Origin: Clostridiales bacterium | Lineage (GTDB): Bacteria; Bacillota; Clostridia; Christensenellales; Aristaeellaceae | DNA: 9,376 nucleotides | Direction: 5' to 3' | Assembly: GCA_022776785.1 (NCBI GenBank) | Contig: JALFHA010000101.1 | Coordinates: 1-9,376, forward strand | Part shown: positions 6,978 to 9,376 of the stretch, piece by piece | Numbering within the stretch: position 1 is the first letter of the stretch | Layout: each line of letters opens with the position of its first letter | The notes under the pieces: model-generated | Seen by the model: only the letters and a program-made list of their open reading frames with translations | What the model was told of the DNA's origin: nothing | Databases searched by the model: none | Position numbers and translations under genes: made by a program

Positions 6978-7063
6978 TGAAAATTTTTCCGCATGGCCGC
7001 AATGACATTGTTTTCTTCCGTTTTGCTGCTGAATTCCCTGATTTCCGTATCTTTACGGTATCC

Positions 7064-7849
7064 TTACGGCGCGCGCTTCCCGGCCATCGCCCCGTGGATG
7101 AGCGCCAGCGTGCCGCGAAGCGCGCGCGCATCCATCTGCCCGGGCGCAGAGGCCTCCCCCGCACTGGCAAAGGTCAGGCAGCTTCCCACGCATTCGCAGG
7201 CCGCGCGCGTGAGCGTGCCCTCAGCACCCATGACGATGGCGATGTACGGTCTGCCGGTTTCCTCGCCCGCGCGGGCCATGCGCCACGCCGCCTCCAGCGC
7301 CTGCACACGATTGCCGGCCATCACCGCCGCCTTGCACACATCCGCGCCCAGCGCCGCCTGCCTCGTCAGCCAGCGAGCGGGCGTTTCCATATTTTCGGGC
7401 GTCGTGAAGGCATGGCTCGAGCCGACAAGCGCCACGCCTGCCGCCCGCGCCGCCTTCGCGATGCGCACGAACGCCGCGTCGCCCACGCTCAGCTCGCAGT
7501 CGAGCGCCTCGCAGCAGCCGCTGCGCGCCATGTCCGTGAGCAGCGCCTCGTAGGCCTGCGCGTCCGCATCCCCCGCGCCGCCGTCGCGCACCGTGCGCAG
7601 CGTAAAGAGCAGCGGCAGGTCGCCGCCCGCCCGCGCCGCCGCGCACGCCGCGCGCGCTGCCTCCGGCGAAGGCATGGGCGAAAGGCTGTCCATGCGCAGC
7701 TCCATCAGGTCCGCGCCCGCCTGTGCCGCGCGCGCCGCTGCCGCACGGATTTCTTCCAATGTATATCCCATCACCGGCACGCAGATTTTGGGCATTCCCT
7801 CGCCCAGCGTCACGCCGCCCACGCGCACCACATTAGGCTCTCTGTCCAC
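7064..7849 (-). CDS. aroD: Type I 3-dehydroquinate dehydratase (shikimate pathway)
   Basis: 261 aa from a GTG start at 7849; type I enzymes are about 250 aa. It dehydrates 3-dehydroquinate to 3-dehydroshikimate through a Schiff base with a lysine, in the cytoplasm. Landmarks: LGEGMPKICVPVMG (15-28), ADLMELRMD (46-54), LFTLRT (81-86), GSSHAF (143-148) with catalytic His146, ADVCKAAVM (169-177) with Schiff-base Lys173, MGAEGTLTR (207-215) with substrate-binding Arg215, and SAPGQ (234-238). The reading frame is open upstream to 7936, but those codons look non-native and AAAGGAGG lies 7 bases before the GTG. Compared with the Salmonella enzyme, the Glu86 equivalent is Asp89 and the Asp of the HDF motif is Ala147. 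The gene stands alone among sugar-uptake and tRNA genes. No convincing terminator is seen after its TAA. Confidence 0.92.
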   Translation of the reverse strand: MDREPNVVRVGGVTLGEGMPKICVPVMGYTLEEIRAAAARAAQAGADLMELRMDSLSPMPSPEAARAACAAARAGGDLPLLFTLRTVRDGGAGDADAQAYEALLTDMARSGCCEALDCELSVGDAAFVRIAKAARAAGVALVGSSHAFTTPENMETPARWLTRQAALGADVCKAAVMAGNRVQALEAAWRMARAGEETGRPYIAIVMGAEGTLTRAACECVGSCLTFASAGEASAPGQMDARALRGTLALIHGAMAGKRAP

Positions 7850-7856
7850 CTGGCAT

Positions 7857-7864
7857 CCTCCTTT
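7857..7864 (-). promoter_or_regulatory. Ribosome binding site that decides the aroD GTG start
   Basis: The minus strand reads AAAGGAGG, then 7 bases, then GTG (7849). This near-perfect site rules out the longer open frame beginning at 7936, whose first codons have no such site and overlap the likely promoter. Confidence 0.85.
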
Positions 7865-7907
7865 GCCCCCGCCCGTGCTGCGTCGGCAGGGGTCGTGTAT
7901 GCCTATC

Positions 7908-7936
7908 ATCTTACACGCTGTCCGCCGCGCGCGCAA
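7908..7936 (-). promoter_or_regulatory. Possible aroD promoter
   Basis: The minus strand carries TTGCGC (7931-7936), 17 bases, and TAAGAT (7908-7913). The -10 is fair and the -35 matches only in TTG. It would start transcription near 7900, about 50 bases before the GTG, a reasonable leader. Confidence 0.4.
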
Positions 7937-8033
7937 GGGGCAAGCTGCTTTTTTCCCGCGCTTCCCCTGCGCCCCATGTCAACGCCCGCCCCGCCTTTTT
8001 CTCCCGGTCAATATCAAGTTTTCGCCCCGCGTC

Positions 8034-8062
8034 TTGCTTTCCCGCCCGTCCTCTGCTATAAT
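8034..8062 (+). promoter_or_regulatory. Promoter of the tRNA-Leu gene
   Basis: TTGCTT (8034-8039), 17 bases, TATAAT (8057-8062). The tRNA begins 14 bases after the -10, consistent with a stable-RNA promoter with a very short 5' leader. It is divergent from aroD. Confidence 0.85.
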
Positions 8063-8076
8063 GGTTGTCGCCTAAT

Positions 8077-8160
8077 GCGGATATGGTGGAATGGCAGACA
8101 CCGGGGACTTAAAATCCCCTGCCTCCGGGCGTGCGGGTTCGACCCCCGCTATCCGCACCA
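8077..8160 (+). tRNA. tRNA-Leu (anticodon UAA)
   Basis: 84 bases including an encoded CCA. The acceptor stem pairs GCGGATA (8077-8083) with TATCCGC (8150-8156), followed by discriminator A and CCA (8158-8160). The anticodon stem GGGGA/TCCCC closes the loop CTTAAAA, giving anticodon TAA, which reads UUA/UUG leucine codons. The T arm is GCGGG-TTCGACC-CCCGC. A long variable arm (TGCCTCCGGGCGT region) confirms a class II tRNA. All arms are intact, so it should be functional. It is the only tRNA in the window and has its own promoter and terminator. Confidence 0.97.
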
Positions 8161-8162
8161 GC

Positions 8163-8205
8163 ACAGGCGGGCTTCCGGCACACGGAGCCCGCCTGTTTTT
8201 TCTTT
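8163..8205 (+). terminator. Rho-independent terminator of the tRNA gene
   Basis: ACAGGCGGGC (8163-8172) pairs perfectly with GCCCGCCTGT (8187-8196). The stem continues inward with TCCG/CGGA after a one-base bulge and is followed by a run of six T (8196-8201), then CTTT. It starts two bases after the CCA end. Confidence 0.93.
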
Positions 8206-8238
8206 GCTATGTGTGCCATTCCGGGCCGAAGCGGATAT

Positions 8239-8272
8239 GTCTACAGAACCGGTATGCCGCCTACAGAGTCGG
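8239..8272. promoter_or_regulatory. Direct repeats 20 bp apart upstream of the tandem promoters, candidate activator site
   Basis: CTACAGA occurs at 8241-8247 and 8261-8267, a spacing of exactly 20 bp or about two helix turns. Including flanks, 14-base copies (8239-8252, 8259-8272) match except at three positions. The second copy ends 12 bases before the first -35. An 8-bp inverted pair, CCGGGCCG (8221-8228) and CGGCCCGG (8277-8284), flanks both. The layout resembles sites bound by tandem response-regulator dimers; this is inference. Confidence 0.4.
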
Positions 8273-8280
8273 CGCGCGGC

Positions 8281-8350
8281 CCGGTTGACACTGGTTGGAA
8301 AATTTGGTATCATTACCGATTGACACTGGTTGGAAAATTTGGTAGCATTA
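8281..8350 (+). promoter_or_regulatory. Two tandem sigma-A promoters made by a 35-bp duplication
   Basis: Two consecutive 35-bp units, 8281-8315 and 8316-8350, differ at only two positions. Each contains a consensus -35 TTGACA (8285-8290; 8320-8325), an identical 17-base spacer, and a -10 (TATCAT at 8308-8313; TAGCAT at 8343-8348). The first copy has the better -10. Both point to the channel/EAL gene at 8490, with expected starts near 8320 and 8355. The first start would fall on the second -35 box, so the two may compete. Confidence 0.9.
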
Positions 8351-8489
8351 TTTGATAAAAATCAGTTTGCTTTAGCGCTGCGCGGGATTTGTTTTCCGCT
8401 CGCCCGGCAGGATATACAGCCGATGAATTTATTCATATTTTCCCCCTCTTTATCCGGGCTGCCGCTGAAAAAAAGAAAGGAGCACCCTT
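8351..8489 (+). other. Leader region of the channel/EAL gene
   Basis: About 135 bases of probable 5' untranslated RNA. Visible elements are a small hairpin GCGGGA/TTCCGC (8382-8387 with 8394-8399), a perfect ATGAAT-TT-ATTCAT palindrome (8423-8436), and GCCCGG (8402-8407), which can pair at long range with CCGGGC (8454-8459). I looked for the conserved features of cyclic-di-GMP riboswitches because of the likely EAL domain downstream and did not find them. AAAGGAG (8476-8482) lies 7 bases before the GTG start. Confidence 0.4.
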
Positions 8490-9376
8490 GTGAGAAAAAG
8501 GATGATTGCGGTGGCGGCCGTGCTGCTGGCCTCTGCAGGCATTCTGACCGCCCTGGCTCCGGACACGCTGTCCATGATGATTCTGCTGTGCATGTGTGCT
8601 CTGCTCGCCATGGGCTATGTTCTGGGGCTGATGCCCTGTATGCAGCTGACGGCAGGCTTCTCCTCCGCCCGGCAAAACATCGATCAGGCGCTGGAGGTAC
8701 AGACCTCCGAAACCTGGTACGCCGTCTTCAAGATGGACACCCCCTTCCGCCAGCGTGAGCTGGACAAGCTGTTTCGCCTGTACCGCGACGAGGCCGATAT
8801 GCAGAAGGAGGCCGGCGAGGTCATCAGCGACATCGAGGACTGGATCAGCGAGGACACGCTTGCCCTGCAAACCTGGCAGGGCCTGGTGGTGCAGATTCCC
8901 GGCACGCTGACCGGTCTTGGCATCATCGGCACGTTCGTCGGACTGCTGATGGGCATCAGCGGCATCAGCTTCAGCTCCGTGGAGGCCGCGCTGGAGAGCG
9001 TTTCCGTGCTGCTCTCCGGCATTGAGACCGCCTTCTACACCTCGATTGCAGGCGTGATTCTGTCCATTCTCTTCAATATCTTCAACCGGATGCTCTGGAA
9101 TTCGCTGCTGCGGGAATACGGCCTGTTCTGCGAATACTTCCACCGCATGGTGGTGCCCACCGCTGAAAAGCAGCTCCGCGCGATTCAGCAGCGTGACATG
9201 AAGGACATCAAGGACAAGCTGGATCGCCTGCCCCGCTATGGCGGCGTGGGCGGCTTCGGCGGCGTGGGCGGCTTCGGCGGCGCGGGCGGCGCGCAGAGCG
9301 CAGGCAACGAGCAGATCCTCATGCCCCAGATCCTCGCGGGCATGAAGAACGGCGAATTCACCTTCTACCTCCAGCC
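8490..9376 (+). CDS. MotA/TolQ/ExbB-type (ZorA-like) proton-channel protein, likely fused to an EAL domain; 3' truncated
   Basis: 295 complete codons plus two bases, open to the window end. GTG at 8490 is chosen because AAAGGAG lies 7 bases upstream; ATG at codon 5 is too far. Membrane segments lie at about 5-23 and 29-48. A charged cytoplasmic region (about 50-132) follows, then a segment at 134-157 with IPGTLTGLGIIGTFVGLLMG, the hallmark of MotA/TolQ/ExbB and ZorA channels, and a last segment at 172-198 (GIETAFYTSIAGVILS) with the polar Thr184 expected in the ion path. Residues 226-249 form a charged helix. Residues 251-267 are a Gly-rich linker built from an 18-base repeat. The final residues NGEFTFYLQP resemble the opening strand of EAL cyclic-di-GMP phosphodiesterases ('gEf.fYlQPk'). 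The channel call is strong. The EAL call is inference from few residues. No flagellar or defence genes are visible beside it. Confidence 0.85.
   Translation, partial: MRKRMIAVAAVLLASAGILTALAPDTLSMMILLCMCALLAMGYVLGLMPCMQLTAGFSSARQNIDQALEVQTSETWYAVFKMDTPFRQRELDKLFRLYRDEADMQKEAGEVISDIEDWISEDTLALQTWQGLVVQIPGTLTGLGIIGTFVGLLMGISGISFSSVEAALESVSVLLSGIETAFYTSIAGVILSILFNIFNRMLWNSLLREYGLFCEYFHRMVVPTAEKQLRAIQQRDMKDIKDKLDRLPRYGGVGGFGGVGGFGGAGGAQSAGNEQILMPQILAGMKNGEFTFYLQ
9240..9293 (+). repeat. In-frame 18-bp tandem repeat encoding a Gly-rich linker
   Basis: GGCGGCGTGGGCGGCTTC occurs twice exactly (9240-9257, 9258-9275), followed by a third, diverged copy (9276-9293). Each unit encodes GGVGGF; the third encodes GGAGGA. 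It joins the channel part to the C-terminal domain. Unit gain or loss would change linker length without shifting the frame. Confidence 0.85.

Noticed and set aside
7850..7936. 29-codon N-terminal extension of AroD
   Set aside because: The upstream codons overlap the probable promoter and the ribosome site; GTG at 7849 has an ideal AAAGGAGG and starts at the conserved region.
8077..8205. Integration site at the tRNA-Leu gene
   Set aside because: No integrase gene and no second copy of the tRNA 3' end were found in the window.
6977..8323. 448-codon plus-strand open frame
   Set aside because: It runs antisense through aroD and across the tRNA gene; Arg/Ala/His-rich composition typical of a GC shadow.
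8281..8350. CRISPR-like repeats
   Set aside because: Only two adjacent copies with no spacers; the content is a promoter, so it is a tandem duplication.
8351..8489. Cyclic-di-GMP riboswitch in the leader of the channel/EAL gene
   Set aside because: The conserved GEMM core sequences and tetraloop-receptor arrangement were not seen; only small unrelated hairpins are present.
8330..8758. 142-codon plus-strand open frame across the promoter region
   Set aside because: It starts inside the tandem promoter, has no ribosome site, and is out of frame with the channel gene.
8433..9143. 236-codon minus-strand open frame
   Set aside because: Gln/His-rich shadow of the channel gene; the plus frame from 8490 has membrane segments, channel motifs and a good ribosome site.
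8490..9376. Zorya anti-phage system
   Set aside because: The channel domain is ZorA-like, but no ZorB, ZorC, ZorD or ZorE gene is visible and the C-terminus looks like EAL; it cannot be claimed from this window.

Overview
The window looks like chromosomal DNA from a GC-rich Clostridia-type Firmicute, probably a gut commensal. The evidence is a composition of roughly 60% GC by eye, AGGAGG-type ribosome binding sites, GTG and TTG starts alongside ATG, sigma-A promoters with 17-bp spacers, and a sugar ABC-importer operon without its own ATPase. Genus cannot be fixed from the sequence alone.

Left part (1-6960). The tail of a plus-strand gene (ending at 160) meets a strong hairpin terminator. Everything from 210 to 6875 is on the minus strand and reads right to left. 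A sigma-A promoter (6931-6959), overlapped by a perfect palindrome, drives a sugar-binding protein (5619-6875). An internal terminator-like hairpin follows, then two ABC permeases (4544-5434 and 2937-4547, overlapping by ATGA) and an N-acetylhexosamine 1-kinase of the NahK/LnpB family (1817-2911). The operon ends in a terminator at 1752-1800. Beyond it lies a 492-aa helix-turn-helix protein (210-1688), a plausible local regulator. Together these genes look like a system that imports a HexNAc-containing sugar, perhaps a mucin or milk-oligosaccharide disaccharide, and phosphorylates the N-acetylhexosamine at C1. Unlike the Bifidobacterium lnp operon, no GH112 phosphorylase is present in the window. 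The second permease carries about 260 extra N-terminal residues with four predicted membrane segments.

Middle (7064-8205). A minus-strand type I 3-dehydroquinate dehydratase (aroD) starts from GTG and has changes at two conserved active-site-region positions. Divergent from it is a tRNA-Leu(UAA) gene with a near-consensus promoter, an encoded CCA and its own terminator.

Right part (8206-9376). A regulatory region holds a 35-bp tandem duplication in which each copy is a complete TTGACA-N17-TATCAT/TAGCAT promoter, preceded by direct repeats exactly 20 bp apart. It leads to a GTG-started gene that runs off the right edge. This gene encodes a MotA/TolQ/ExbB (ZorA-like) proton-channel domain, then a Gly-rich repeat linker, then what appears to be the first residues of an EAL cyclic-di-GMP phosphodiesterase domain. 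A proton-channel/EAL fusion behind a duplicated promoter is the most unusual thing in the window. The EAL call rests on only about a dozen residues at the edge.
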